Shown here: positions 24,691 to 32,865 of the stretch, piece after piece | Layout of the letters: the number at the start of each line of letters is the position of its first letter | Numbering within the stretch: the first letter of the stretch is position 1 | Source of the DNA: an uncultured Rhodospirillales bacterium | Lineage (GTDB): Bacteria; Pseudomonadota; Alphaproteobacteria; CACIAM-22H2 | Reading direction: 5' to 3' | Length of the DNA: 64,000 bases | NCBI GenBank assembly: GCA_937926175.1 | Contig: CALANV010000044.1 | Location: 124,001 to 188,000, forward strand | Notes under the pieces: model-generated | Told to the model about the DNA's origin: nothing | Database searches by the model: none | The model's input: only the letters and a program-made list of their open reading frames with translations | Position numbers and translations under genes: made by a program

Positions 24691-25662
24691 TTGGGGTGTC
24701 GGCGGGAATATCCGGCCGTGCTCGCAGACCAGCGCCGCGTCACGGTCGCGGGCCAGCCACAACGGACCGTCGAGATCGATGAAAACCGCCCGGCCGGCCA
24801 GCATCGTCGCCGGCGCCATGCTCAGCGACGTCGCGACCATACAGCCGACCATGATTTCGAACCCTTGCGTGCGCGCGGCATCGGCGAGGCGGCACGCCGC
24901 CGTCAACCCGCCGGCCTTGTCGAGCTTTATGTTGATCATGTCGTACGTGCCGGCGAGGCGCGGCAGATCGTCCTCGGTGTGGCAGGACTCGTCCGCGCAC
25001 AGCTTCAGCGACGGCGGATGCGCGACCGGTACGTCGGCGCCTGCCGGACACGGCTGCTCGATGACGCGGACGCCGAGGCTTGCCATCGGATCCATCAGAT
25101 CCGCGAGCAGGTCCGGCGTCCACGACTCGTTCGGATCCACGATCAGCGTCGCGGCCGGCGCATTGCGGCGTACGGCGGCGACGCGCGCGATCACGTCCTC
25201 CCGTCCGACTTTCACCTTCAAGAGCGGCATATCGGCGAGGCGCCGGGCCGCCTCGGCCATCCGCTCGGGCGTGTCGAGCGAGATCGTTGTCGCCGTGACG
25301 GCAGGGCGTGGCTGTTCGAGGCCGAGAAGGTCCCAGACCGGACGCCGCTCGAGCCTGGATCTGAGGTCAAGCAGCGCGCAATCAACCGCATTGCGTGCCG
25401 CACCCGGCCGCATCAATCGCGCGATCTCGTCGTTATCGGCACCGGCTTCGACCGCCGCACGCACGGTCTCGATCTGGCCGAGGACGCTCTCGATCGTTTC
25501 GCCGTAGCGCGCGTAGGGGACGCATTCGCCGCGGCCGACAGCGCCTGCCGACGCGATCTCCACCACGACCACGTCCGCCGCGGTCTTGACGCCGCGCGAA
25601 ATCGCGAACGGCGTCTTCAACGGCCAACGCTCGTGGCGGGCGGCGAGCGTTCGTGCGGTCAT
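24670..25662 (-). CDS. dgcA: Enolase-superfamily racemase, N-acetyl-D-glutamate racemase DgcA / dipeptide epimerase
   Basis: This 330-residue muconate-lactonizing-type enolase has an N-terminal capping domain (LAARHERWPLKTPFAISRG) and a TIM barrel. Catalytic Lys lies in LLKVKVG, metal ligands in IVDPNES, IEQPC and CADES, and the second Lys in INIKLDKAGG. Enzymes of this subgroup are Ala-Glu-type dipeptide epimerases or, with DgcN next door, N-acetyl-D-glutamate racemases. In the DgcN–DgcA route, D-glutamate is N-acetylated and then inverted to N-acetyl-L-glutamate. The neighbour dgcN starts the operon five bases upstream, which favours DgcA. ATG 25662. Confidence 0.8.
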   Translation of the reverse strand: MTARTLAARHERWPLKTPFAISRGVKTAADVVVVEIASAGAVGRGECVPYARYGETIESVLGQIETVRAAVEAGADNDEIARLMRPGAARNAVDCALLDLRSRLERRPVWDLLGLEQPRPAVTATTISLDTPERMAEAARRLADMPLLKVKVGREDVIARVAAVRRNAPAATLIVDPNESWTPDLLADLMDPMASLGVRVIEQPCPAGADVPVAHPPSLKLCADESCHTEDDLPRLAGTYDMINIKLDKAGGLTAACRLADAARTQGFEIMVGCMVATSLSMAPATMLAGRAVFIDLDGPLWLARDRDAALVCEHGRIFPPTPQLWGWSD

Positions 25663-25667
25663 GGCCG

Positions 25668-26714
25668 TTATGCGTCGACGGTACCGGCCGGCATGCCGGG
25701 ACGCACCGTGCGCAGCAGATTGTCGACAATCGGCTCCACGCCCATGGCGACCGGATCCGTGCAGGGGAGCCCATGCGCATCCTCGAGGCGTCGGCACAGC
25801 GCCTCGGCCTCGCGACGCGCCATGTGCTTGGTATTGAGGGAGATGCCGACGAATCGCGCATTGGGGTTGGTCAGACGCGCCGCCGCCAGATTCGCTGCGA
25901 TGCATTCCCCGAGGTCCGGCACCGGTTGATGGGGCAGGCCGCGCATGTGGCGGCGCGTCGGCTCGTGGCACATCACCAGCGCGTCGGGCTGGGCGCCGTG
26001 CAGCAGCGCCAGACTGACGCCTGCGTAGGAGGGATGAAACAGCGATCCCTGGCCTTCGATCACGTCCCAGTGATCCGCGGCGTTCGCCGGAGTGAGCGCT
26101 TCGATTGCGCCCGACATGAAATCGGCGATGACGGCGTCCACCGACACGCCCGCGCCGGCGATCAGAATGCCGGTCTGGCCCGTCGCGCGGAAGTCGACAG
26201 CAAGCCCGCGCGCGCGCATGTCGCGCTCGATCGCCAGCGACGTGTACATCTTGCCGACCGAACAATCCGTTCCGACCGTCAACAGCCGCAGACCGCTGCG
26301 CTTGAGGCCGGTGCCCACTTCGAACACGCGATCGGCCGCATAGCGGACATCGATCAGCCGGCGGCCGGTCTCGGCCGCCGCCGCTGCGAGGGCCGGAACG
26401 TCCGACAGCCGCTGGTGGAGACCGCTTGCGAGGTCCAGTCCGGCGCGCAACGCATCGGCAAGCGGCGCATGCCAGTGGGCCGGGATCACGCCGCCACGAT
26501 TGGCGACGCCGATCACGAGGGTACGCGCGCCTTTGGCCGCCGCGTCGCGGGCCGACAGCCTGGGCAGGCCCAGCGTGACCGCGCAGCCTTCGAGCGCTAT
26601 TTCCCCGAGACAATCCTGTGGCCGCCACTCGGCGATGCCGCGCGCCGTCTTGGCAGCGAGTTCGTCCGGGGCATCGCCGAGGAAGAGAAGATAGGGCTTC
26701 GCGAGTTCCGTCAC
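25668..26714 (-). CDS. dgcN: DUF1611 family protein, D-glutamate N-acetyltransferase DgcN
   Basis: The 348-residue protein is a DUF1611/DgcN family member. An N-terminal domain precedes a P-loop segment (VGTDCSVGKMYTSLA), and ATGQTGILIAGAGVSVDAVIADF plus GQGSLFHPSYAGVSLALLHG follow. GTG 26714 is chosen because CGGAG lies about six bases upstream. An upstream GTG at 26747 has no ribosome-binding site. DgcN acetylates D-glutamate as the first step of the DgcN–DgcA route. The gene is divergent from a TAXI-TRAP transporter, with two LysR-type boxes between. Confidence 0.8.
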   Translation of the reverse strand: MTELAKPYLLFLGDAPDELAAKTARGIAEWRPQDCLGEIALEGCAVTLGLPRLSARDAAAKGARTLVIGVANRGGVIPAHWHAPLADALRAGLDLASGLHQRLSDVPALAAAAAETGRRLIDVRYAADRVFEVGTGLKRSGLRLLTVGTDCSVGKMYTSLAIERDMRARGLAVDFRATGQTGILIAGAGVSVDAVIADFMSGAIEALTPANAADHWDVIEGQGSLFHPSYAGVSLALLHGAQPDALVMCHEPTRRHMRGLPHQPVPDLGECIAANLAAARLTNPNARFVGISLNTKHMARREAEALCRRLEDAHGLPCTDPVAMGVEPIVDNLLRTVRPGMPAGTVDA

Positions 26715-26827
26715 GGTCGACTCCGAATTCTCGACAGGAGGGAGCACGCCGCGGCCGGCTGCGGCCGGGCACGTGGGATTATCGGTGGCGCGTCATCGCC
26801 TGCCCAATTCCGTTGCGTCGGCGGATC

Positions 26828-26842
26828 ATAACCCGCCGTTAT
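26828..26842. promoter_or_regulatory. LysR-type T-N11-A box 1 (ATAAC-N5-GTTAT)
   Basis: ATAAC-CCGCC-GTTAT is a 5-5-5 inverted repeat with the T-N11-A pattern of LysR operators. It lies in the divergent gap between dgcN (start 26714) and the TAXI binding protein (start 27047), 36 bp from box 2, which has identical half-sites. Confidence 0.65.
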
Positions 26843-26863
26843 GCAATGCCGCCCGGATAGGGG

Positions 26864-26878
26864 ATAACCTTAGGTTAT
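26864..26878. promoter_or_regulatory. LysR-type T-N11-A box 2 (ATAAC-N5-GTTAT)
   Basis: ATAAC-CTTAG-GTTAT is palindromic over 14 of its 15 bases. A TTGACC at 26882-26887 and a TTGACA at 26900-26905 follow on the + strand as -35 candidates for the transporter operon. This is the usual placement for a LysR activator site. The rest of the 26715-27046 gap shows no gene. Confidence 0.65.
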
Positions 26879-27046
26879 AGGTTGACCCTGCCTTCGCCAT
26901 TGACAGGACGGCGGAAATTCAGGTCAATCGCGCGGCTTCACGCCGGATAGGTGGCGGCGTGCAAGGTTGCGTTTTGCCAGGGGAGGCGCCAACCTTGTGC
27001 CGGCTCAGCCGATCCAAAAGACGAACCTACGCAAGGGAGTAAGGTC

Positions 27047-28027
27047 ATGACGGCACGAATTCTTGCCGCGGCCGCCGCTGTGGTCGCGATCGGGGCGGTT
27101 ACGGTCGGAGACGGCACCCCCGCGTTTGCCCAGCAGAAATTCGTCACCATCGGTACCGGTGGCGTGACGGGCGTGTACTATGCGGCGGGCGGCGCGATCT
27201 GCCGCCTCGTGAACAAGGACCGCAAGGCGCACGGGATCCGCTGCTCGGTCGAATCGACGGGCGGCTCCGTCTTCAACGTGAATGCCATTCGTTCGGGCGA
27301 GATCGACTTCGGCATGTCGCAGTCGGACGTGCAGTACCACGCCATCAAGGGTACGGGCGCGTTCAAGGACCAGGGCGCCTTTGGCGATCTACGCGCCGTG
27401 TTCTCGGTCCATCCGGAGCCGTTCACCGTGCTCGCACGCGCCGATGCCAACGTGAAGACGTTCACGGACCTCAAGGGCAAGCGCGTCAACGTCGGCAATC
27501 CCGGTTCGGGAACGCGCGCCGCGATGGAGGAGCTACTGAATGCGCTCGGCTGGAAGATGAGCGAATTCAGCCTCGCGGCCGAGCTCAAGGCCGACGAGCA
27601 TGGCGCCGCGCTGTGCGACAACAAGATCGATGCGTTCTTCTACGGCGTCGGCCATCCGTCGGCGAACATCCAGGACCCGATCACCGTCTGCGGTGCCAAG
27701 CTGGTGTCGATCACGGGACCGGCCGTCGACAAGCTCGTGGCCGAACGCCCGTACTATGCCAAGGTCAACATTCCGGGCGGCCTCTACGCGGGAAATCCGG
27801 ACCCGACGCCGACCTATGGCGTGCTCGCGACGCTCGTCGCATCGACCCGCGTGCCCGATGACGTCGTCTATAACGTCGTGAAGGCCGTGTTCGAGAACTT
27901 CGACGAGTTCAAGCGCCTGCACCCGGCGTTTGAGAACCTCGACCCCAAGGACATGATCAAGAACGGCAACTCCGCGCCGCTTCATGACGGGGCCGCGAAG
28001 TACTACAAGGAAAAGGGCATGATGTAA
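27047..28027 (+). CDS. TAXI-family TRAP transporter solute-binding protein
   Basis: This periplasmic protein of 326 residues has a Sec signal (AAAAAVVAIGAVTVG...AFAQQ, cleavage near residue 28) and the TAXI hallmark VTIGTGGVTGVYYAAGGAICRLVN right after it. GDLRAVFSVHPEPFTVL and KGKRVNVGNPGSGTRA follow. TAXI proteins deliver glutamate-like or other carboxylate ligands to fused TRAP permeases. ATG 27047 follows GGGAGTAAGG. The permease gene follows after a GC-rich hairpin. Next to dgcN/dgcA, D-glutamate or a related acid is a reasonable ligand guess. Confidence 0.9.
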   Translation: MTARILAAAAAVVAIGAVTVGDGTPAFAQQKFVTIGTGGVTGVYYAAGGAICRLVNKDRKAHGIRCSVESTGGSVFNVNAIRSGEIDFGMSQSDVQYHAIKGTGAFKDQGAFGDLRAVFSVHPEPFTVLARADANVKTFTDLKGKRVNVGNPGSGTRAAMEELLNALGWKMSEFSLAAELKADEHGAALCDNKIDAFFYGVGHPSANIQDPITVCGAKLVSITGPAVDKLVAERPYYAKVNIPGGLYAGNPDPTPTYGVLATLVASTRVPDDVVYNVVKAVFENFDEFKRLHPAFENLDPKDMIKNGNSAPLHDGAAKYYKEKGMM

Positions 28028-28034
28028 GCCCTGT

Positions 28035-28060
28035 GGCGGGCGGGGGAGCCCCCGCCCGCC
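28035..28060 (+). repeat. Intercistronic GC hairpin between TAXI binding protein and permease
   Basis: GGCGGGCGGGGG at 28035-28046 pairs perfectly with CCCCCGCCCGCC at 28049-28060. There is no T-run. Such stem-loops after a binding-protein gene often protect its mRNA or lower read-through into the permease. Confidence 0.8.
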
Positions 28061-28094
28061 GTTCGGGTGAAGTCACGGAAAGTAAGGTGCCGGC

Positions 28095-30686
28095 ATGACC
28101 GCTCCGGTTACCGATCGGCCCGTCGACCGGGATAAACTGCAGGAAATGGTCGCGGAGGCCGATGTCGGCGCGCGCTCGCCCGCCGGCATCGCCGGCCCTC
28201 TGCTTTTCGCGATCGCCATAGCGTGGTCGCTGTTCCAGCTCTGGTACGCATCGCCGCTGCCGTTCACGTTCGGTGTCTTCATCCTGAATGACACCGAGGC
28301 GCGCTCCATTCATCTGGCGCTGGCGCTGTTTCTCGCCTTCACCGCCTATCCCGCGCTGAAGCGCTCGCCGCGCGACCGCGTACCGGTGCAAGACTGGATC
28401 CTTGCGCTCGCCGCGGCATTCTGCGGCGGCTATCTGTTTCTGTTCTACGGTGAACTCGCCACACGGCCCGGTCTGCCGACTCCGCTCGACCTCACCGTCG
28501 GGATCGGCGGCGTCCTATTGCTGCTCGAGGCGACACGGCGGTCGCTCGGACCGCCGCTCGTCATCATCGCGGTCGTCTTTCTGTTCTACACCTTCGCTGG
28601 CCCGTACATGCCGGACGTGATTTCGCACCGCGGCGCCTCGCTGCCGCGGGTGGTGTCGCATCAATGGCTGACGACGGAAGGCGTATTCGGCGTGGCGCTG
28701 GGCGTTTCGACCAGCTTCGTGTTTCTCTATGTCCTGTTCGGCTCGCTGCTCGAGAAGGCCGGCGCCGGCAACTACATGATGCAGGTGTCGCTGGCGTTGC
28801 TGGGTCATCTGCGAGGCGGGCCCGCCAAGGTGGCGGTTGTGTCGTCGGCGCTCAACGGAATCATTTCGGGCTCGTCGATCTCGAACGTCGTGTCGGGCGG
28901 CATCTTCACCATCCCGATGATGCGGCGTACCGGATTCAGCGCCGTCAAGGCAGGGGCGGTCGAGACCGCGTCGTCCATCAATGGCCAGATCATGCCGCCC
29001 GTCATGGGCGCGGCGGCGTTCTTGATGGTCGAGTACGTCGGGATGCCGTACTACGAGATCGTCAAGCACGCCTTTCTGCCGGCCGTCATATCCTACATCG
29101 CGCTGTTCTACATCGTGCATCTCGAAGCGATGAAGCTCGGGACGCCGCCGCTGCAGCGGGCGGTGCAACGCACGCTGGCGCAGCGTCTCTTCCGGGTGAG
29201 CAGCGCCGTGCTGGGGCTGGTGCTGCTGTCCTACGCCGTCTATTACGGGATCGGCTGGATCAAGGTCGTTGCCGGCGATGCGGCGAATTGGATCATCGCG
29301 ATGCTGTTCATCGCGACCTATGTCGGCCTGCTGGCCTATTCGGCGCGGTTTCCGGATCTCGCGCTCGACGATCCCAATGCGCCCGTCATCCACTTGCCCG
29401 AGGCGTGGCCGACCATCCGTACCGGATTGCACTACCTGCTGCCGATCGTCGTCCTGTTGTGGTGCCTGATGGTCGAGCTGATGTCGCCCGGCCTTGCGGC
29501 GTTCTGGGCGGCGGCCAGCATGTTGTTCATCCTGGTGACGCAGCGGCCCATCGTCGCGTTCTTCCGGGGCGAGCGTGCGCTCGGCGCCGCCGCGCGCCAG
29601 GGCATCGTCGATCTGGCCGAGGGACTCGCGCTCGGCGCGCGCAACATGATCTCGATCGGCGTGGCGACGGCCACCGCCGGCATCGTCGTCGGCACCGTCA
29701 CGCTGACCGGCATGGGCCTGATGATGACGGAGTTTGTCGAGCTCGTCTCCGGCGGCAACGTGATGATCATGCTGATCATGACGGCGTTCATCTGCCTGCT
29801 GCTGGGCATGGGCGTGCCGACGACGGCGAACTACATTCTGATTGCGACGTTGATGGCGCCGGTCATCGTCGAACTCGGTGCCCAGGCGGGCCTGGTCATC
29901 CCCCTGATCGCCGTGCACCTGTTCGTCTTCTACTTCGGGATCATGGCCGACGTGACGCCGCCGGTCGGGCTGGCGTCCTATGCGGCCGCCGCGATCTCGG
30001 GCGCTGATCCGATCAAGACCGGGCTGCAGGGCGCAGTCTACAGTCTGCGCACCGCCGTCCTGCCGTTCCTGTTCATCTACAATCCGCAGCTCCTGCTGAT
30101 CGGGGTGGAGAACTGGGTCGAAGCCGGCATCGTCATCGCTGGTGCGACGCTGGCGATGCTGCTGTTCGCCGCGGCGACGATGAACTTCTTCCTCACGCGA
30201 AGCCGGCTTTGGGAGTCGGCGGTGCTGCTGCTCGTCGCGTTCACGCTCTTCCGCCCCGGGTTCTGGATGGACTTCCTCTACCCGGCGTACCGGGACATCG
30301 AGGCGAGCGCGATCTTCGAGAAGGCGGAGCGGACCGCGCGGACCGAGCGCGTGGTCTTCACGATCGAAGGCGAAGACTTCGACGGCGAAACCGTGCGGAA
30401 GGTGATCACGCTGCAGGTCCCGGACGAGGGATCGGGCCAGGAACGGCTCGCGCGGGCCGGGCTCACGCTGCAGCGCAGCGGCGACGATCTGCTGGTGACA
30501 GGGGTGCGTTTGGGCAGCCCTGCCAATCGGGCCGGCGTGGAGATGGGCTGGCGCGTCGTCGCCGTAAAGGAGCCGGCCGACAGGCCGTCACCCTATCTGT
30601 TCTACATCCCGGCGCTGCTGCTTCTCGGCATCGTCGTCGTCCTTCAGCTCGGACGCCGCCGCCAAGCGGCCGCGGTCACAGCCTGA
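28095..30686 (+). CDS. TRAP transporter permease, fused DctQ-DctM type with C-terminal DUF3394
   Basis: The 863-residue polytopic inner-membrane protein fuses the small and large TRAP permease subunits. The N-terminal part (to about residue 190) has 4-5 helices. The DctM-like part includes SSALNGIISGSSISNVVSGGIFTIPMM and ETASSINGQIMPPVMGAAAFLM, the ion-translocation signature, and later GMGVPTTANYI and HLFVFYFGIMADVTPPVGLASYAAA. The last ~150 residues form a soluble DUF3394/PDZ-like domain (LQVPDEGSGQERLARAGLTL, VRLGSPANRAGVEMGWRV). It works with the TAXI protein upstream. Its 3' end overlaps the opposite rlmM-like gene by 11 bp. Confidence 0.92.
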   Translation: MTAPVTDRPVDRDKLQEMVAEADVGARSPAGIAGPLLFAIAIAWSLFQLWYASPLPFTFGVFILNDTEARSIHLALALFLAFTAYPALKRSPRDRVPVQDWILALAAAFCGGYLFLFYGELATRPGLPTPLDLTVGIGGVLLLLEATRRSLGPPLVIIAVVFLFYTFAGPYMPDVISHRGASLPRVVSHQWLTTEGVFGVALGVSTSFVFLYVLFGSLLEKAGAGNYMMQVSLALLGHLRGGPAKVAVVSSALNGIISGSSISNVVSGGIFTIPMMRRTGFSAVKAGAVETASSINGQIMPPVMGAAAFLMVEYVGMPYYEIVKHAFLPAVISYIALFYIVHLEAMKLGTPPLQRAVQRTLAQRLFRVSSAVLGLVLLSYAVYYGIGWIKVVAGDAANWIIAMLFIATYVGLLAYSARFPDLALDDPNAPVIHLPEAWPTIRTGLHYLLPIVVLLWCLMVELMSPGLAAFWAAASMLFILVTQRPIVAFFRGERALGAAARQGIVDLAEGLALGARNMISIGVATATAGIVVGTVTLTGMGLMMTEFVELVSGGNVMIMLIMTAFICLLLGMGVPTTANYILIATLMAPVIVELGAQAGLVIPLIAVHLFVFYFGIMADVTPPVGLASYAAAAISGADPIKTGLQGAVYSLRTAVLPFLFIYNPQLLLIGVENWVEAGIVIAGATLAMLLFAAATMNFFLTRSRLWESAVLLLVAFTLFRPGFWMDFLYPAYRDIEASAIFEKAERTARTERVVFTIEGEDFDGETVRKVITLQVPDEGSGQERLARAGLTLQRSGDDLLVTGVRLGSPANRAGVEMGWRVVAVKEPADRPSPYLFYIPALLLLGIVVVLQLGRRRQAAAVTA

Positions 30687-31563
30687 ACCACGTCAGCTCG
30701 TGTTTGTTGTGGTGCAGGTGCCGTAGGCCTGAGCCCGGTATTGCGGCGAAGGCCCGCGCCGCCGCGTGGTCCGTCGGCCCCTGAAACTTGATGGTGCAGA
30801 CGAAGCGCCGGCATGTCCCTGCGGCAAGCCACCGTTCGACCAGCTGCAGCAGCCGTTTGGGATAGCAAATCACGTCGCAGAACAGCCAATCGATGGGGCC
30901 GATTTCCCGGGGATCCACGGCGAATGCGCTCATTTGGCGGAACTCGACGCGGGGCAGCCGTGCGACGTTCGGCGCGAGCGGGGCCTTGTCGACCGCGATC
31001 ACGGACGCTCCGGTTTGCTGAATCGCCCACGTCCAGCCGCCCGGACTTGCGCCGAGATCCAGGCAACGTTCGCCGGGGCCGGGGCGTATCTGCAGGAGGG
31101 TGAACAGCTCCCACAGTTTCAGATAGGCCCGGTTCGGCGGCTCGATCTTGTTCTCGGCGAATTCGACCAAGCCGTGCCGGAACGGGCTCGAGCAACGCGG
31201 GGCCGCAAGAAGCGTGTTCCGGTCGAGCAGCGTCCAGGACCCGAGCGGCGCCTTCGGCAGCGGCGAAGGGAAGGGCAACGGTTTGGGGCGGACCGGCGGC
31301 AGCTGTGCCTCGATCAGCGCCGCGCGGCGGTGATGGGCGAATGAATAGAGCGCCCAGTTGCGCTGGATGGCACGGAGCGCCCGGACGCCGTCGCCGATGG
31401 ACGCGATCGGGATGCGGACCGGATCGAACCAGACATTCGCCGCCCACGCCGCGGGACGAGGGGGGCCGTCGGCCAGGACCAACCGGCCATGGATGCTTCG
31501 CACGTCGCCGAGTTCGTCCACGAGCTCCTGCGTGAAGCCCTCGGCGGCGAGATAGCCGGTCAT
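30676..31563 (-). CDS. rlmM: FtsJ/RlmM-like 23S rRNA 2'-O-ribose methyltransferase
   Basis: The protein has 295 residues. The N-terminal part is THUMP-like or accessory. The C-terminal Rossmann methyltransferase carries the SAM motif ERCLDLGASPGGWTWAI, an acidic motif VIAVDKAPL, DWLFCDVICYPKRLL, Lys in CTIKFQG and Glu in NKHELTWFRL. Together these give the K-D-K-E tetrad of RrmJ-type 2'-O-methyltransferases. It resembles RlmM, which methylates C2498 of 23S rRNA, but is shorter than the roughly 360-residue enterobacterial enzyme. ATG 31563 is the likely start. Confidence 0.8.
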   Translation of the reverse strand: MTGYLAAEGFTQELVDELGDVRSIHGRLVLADGPPRPAAWAANVWFDPVRIPIASIGDGVRALRAIQRNWALYSFAHHRRAALIEAQLPPVRPKPLPFPSPLPKAPLGSWTLLDRNTLLAAPRCSSPFRHGLVEFAENKIEPPNRAYLKLWELFTLLQIRPGPGERCLDLGASPGGWTWAIQQTGASVIAVDKAPLAPNVARLPRVEFRQMSAFAVDPREIGPIDWLFCDVICYPKRLLQLVERWLAAGTCRRFVCTIKFQGPTDHAAARAFAAIPGSGLRHLHHNKHELTWFRL

Positions 31564-31585
31564 GGTGCCGGCGACGTCTGACGAC

Positions 31586-31984
31586 TTAGGCGGCGACACG
31601 GCGGGCAGCAAGGGTGACGAGGACGATTGCCGCGATCCCGATTGCAACGATCACGGCGGCGGCCATCCAGTTCGTCGGCCGTACCTTAGGATCGGACGTC
31701 CGGGCACGGCACGCGTCCGTGATGTTGTCGGGCGTCGAACGGATCGCGAGAGCGAAGCCGGGGGGAACGAAGGCGACGTAGTCGCGGGCTGCCGACCCCC
31801 GGACGAAATCCGGAAGGCGGCCGGCCGGACCGGACGCATAGGCCGCGACGGCGGCCCCGAGCAGCTTCGCGGGCCACGGCACGCGCCGATATCGTGATTT
31901 GAAATGAAGCGTCCGGGTTTCGGCTTTCGGTCGGCGTGTCCATGCCGCGATCGCGGCATGGGCAGGGTGGAACGTACTGATCAC
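31586..31984 (-). CDS. Small protein with C-terminal membrane anchor, function unknown
   Basis: I do not recognise this 132-residue protein. It starts at GTG 31984, overlapping the stop of the DUF1194 gene (GTGA), so it is probably translated with it. It has a basic N-terminal half, YVAFVPPGFALAIRSTPDNITDACRAR in the middle, and one clear C-terminal membrane helix (WMAAAVIVAIGIAAIVLVTLAA). Tail-anchored topology is likely. The only clue to its job is its partner, a secreted VWA protein. Confidence 0.6.
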   Translation of the reverse strand: MISTFHPAHAAIAAWTRRPKAETRTLHFKSRYRRVPWPAKLLGAAVAAYASGPAGRLPDFVRGSAARDYVAFVPPGFALAIRSTPDNITDACRARTSDPKVRPTNWMAAAVIVAIGIAAIVLVTLAARRVAA

Positions 31985-32718
31985 TCGGCCTCGGCGATAT
32001 CGCGCGCAGGTACGGTTCCTGCGATCTCCTTGATCAGTTTGTTGATAATCGCATACGCGAAACTGGAGAAGTCGTCGATAGCGATCACGAATGCGCCGGG
32101 TCCGCCGATGACGTAGTCCCGGTAGAACTCGTCGAGCGGCGGCTGCGGCATCTGGAAAAAGCCGGGGGTGGGGCGGTCGTTCATGATGACCAGCCCGTTG
32201 ATCGTGATGCCCGCGGCGACCGCCTCGTCGCGGGCCTCGGTGGAGGCCCTGCCGCTGTTGTTGACCCCGTCGCTGGAAATGTCGATGACGCGCCTCGTCG
32301 GATTGTGCGGGCTCATCTCCAGGACACGCACGCTGAAATCGATTGCGCCGCTGACCGACGTCCAGCCCCAGAACGAGCGTGGTTCGCGCATGATTGCTTC
32401 CGAGAACAGCGCGCCGCTTTCCTCGTCGCTGACCACCGTCCAAGGCACGACGACCCGCTGAAAATCGGCACCGGCCCATTCGACGAAGGTGACCGCGATA
32501 CGGCGATGCGGGTTCGCCTGGATCGCCTGAATGACGGCAGGATGGGTGAACGCCGCCGCGTAGCCTTGCCGCTGCAGCGCAAACTCCTCGTCATCGATGC
32601 TGCGCGATACGTCGACGGCCAGAACCAGGGCTAGGTCGACATCGGCCGGTTGTGCCCGTACCGCGGATACCAGACACAGGATGACGCACGCAAGAGTGAC
32701 CGAACGGAACCAGACCAT
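31981..32718 (-). CDS. DUF1194 (von Willebrand A-like) secreted protein
   Basis: The 245-residue protein has a signal peptide (VTLACVILCLVSAVRA-QP) and a VWA-like domain. The MIDAS-type motif is AVDVSRSIDDEEFALQRQGYAAAF. VIDISSDGVNNSG and GITINGLVIMND follow, and the end is FAYAIINKLIKEIAG. These are the signatures of DUF1194, a family of unknown function common in alphaproteobacteria. ATG 32718. A small membrane protein follows in the same operon. The gap before its start faces the membrane-protein gene on the other strand. Confidence 0.85.
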   Translation of the reverse strand: MVWFRSVTLACVILCLVSAVRAQPADVDLALVLAVDVSRSIDDEEFALQRQGYAAAFTHPAVIQAIQANPHRRIAVTFVEWAGADFQRVVVPWTVVSDEESGALFSEAIMREPRSFWGWTSVSGAIDFSVRVLEMSPHNPTRRVIDISSDGVNNSGRASTEARDEAVAAGITINGLVIMNDRPTPGFFQMPQPPLDEFYRDYVIGGPGAFVIAIDDFSSFAYAIINKLIKEIAGTVPARDIAEAE

Positions 32719-32865
32719 CCGACAACCGCTCCGCGTTCGGGCCGTTCGATGGAACAAGTATAGATATCCCGGGGGCGCATGGCGACGCCCGGTCCTTCCG
32801 GTTGCATAGGTCGCATACCGCTTTCGAGCTTGTTTATTGCCGCTCCGTACCCGACAAAACCAGCA

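Noticed and set aside
28035..28060. Rho-independent terminator after the first TAXI binding protein
   Set aside because: The stem is strong but no T-run follows, and the permease that depends on the same promoter is downstream.
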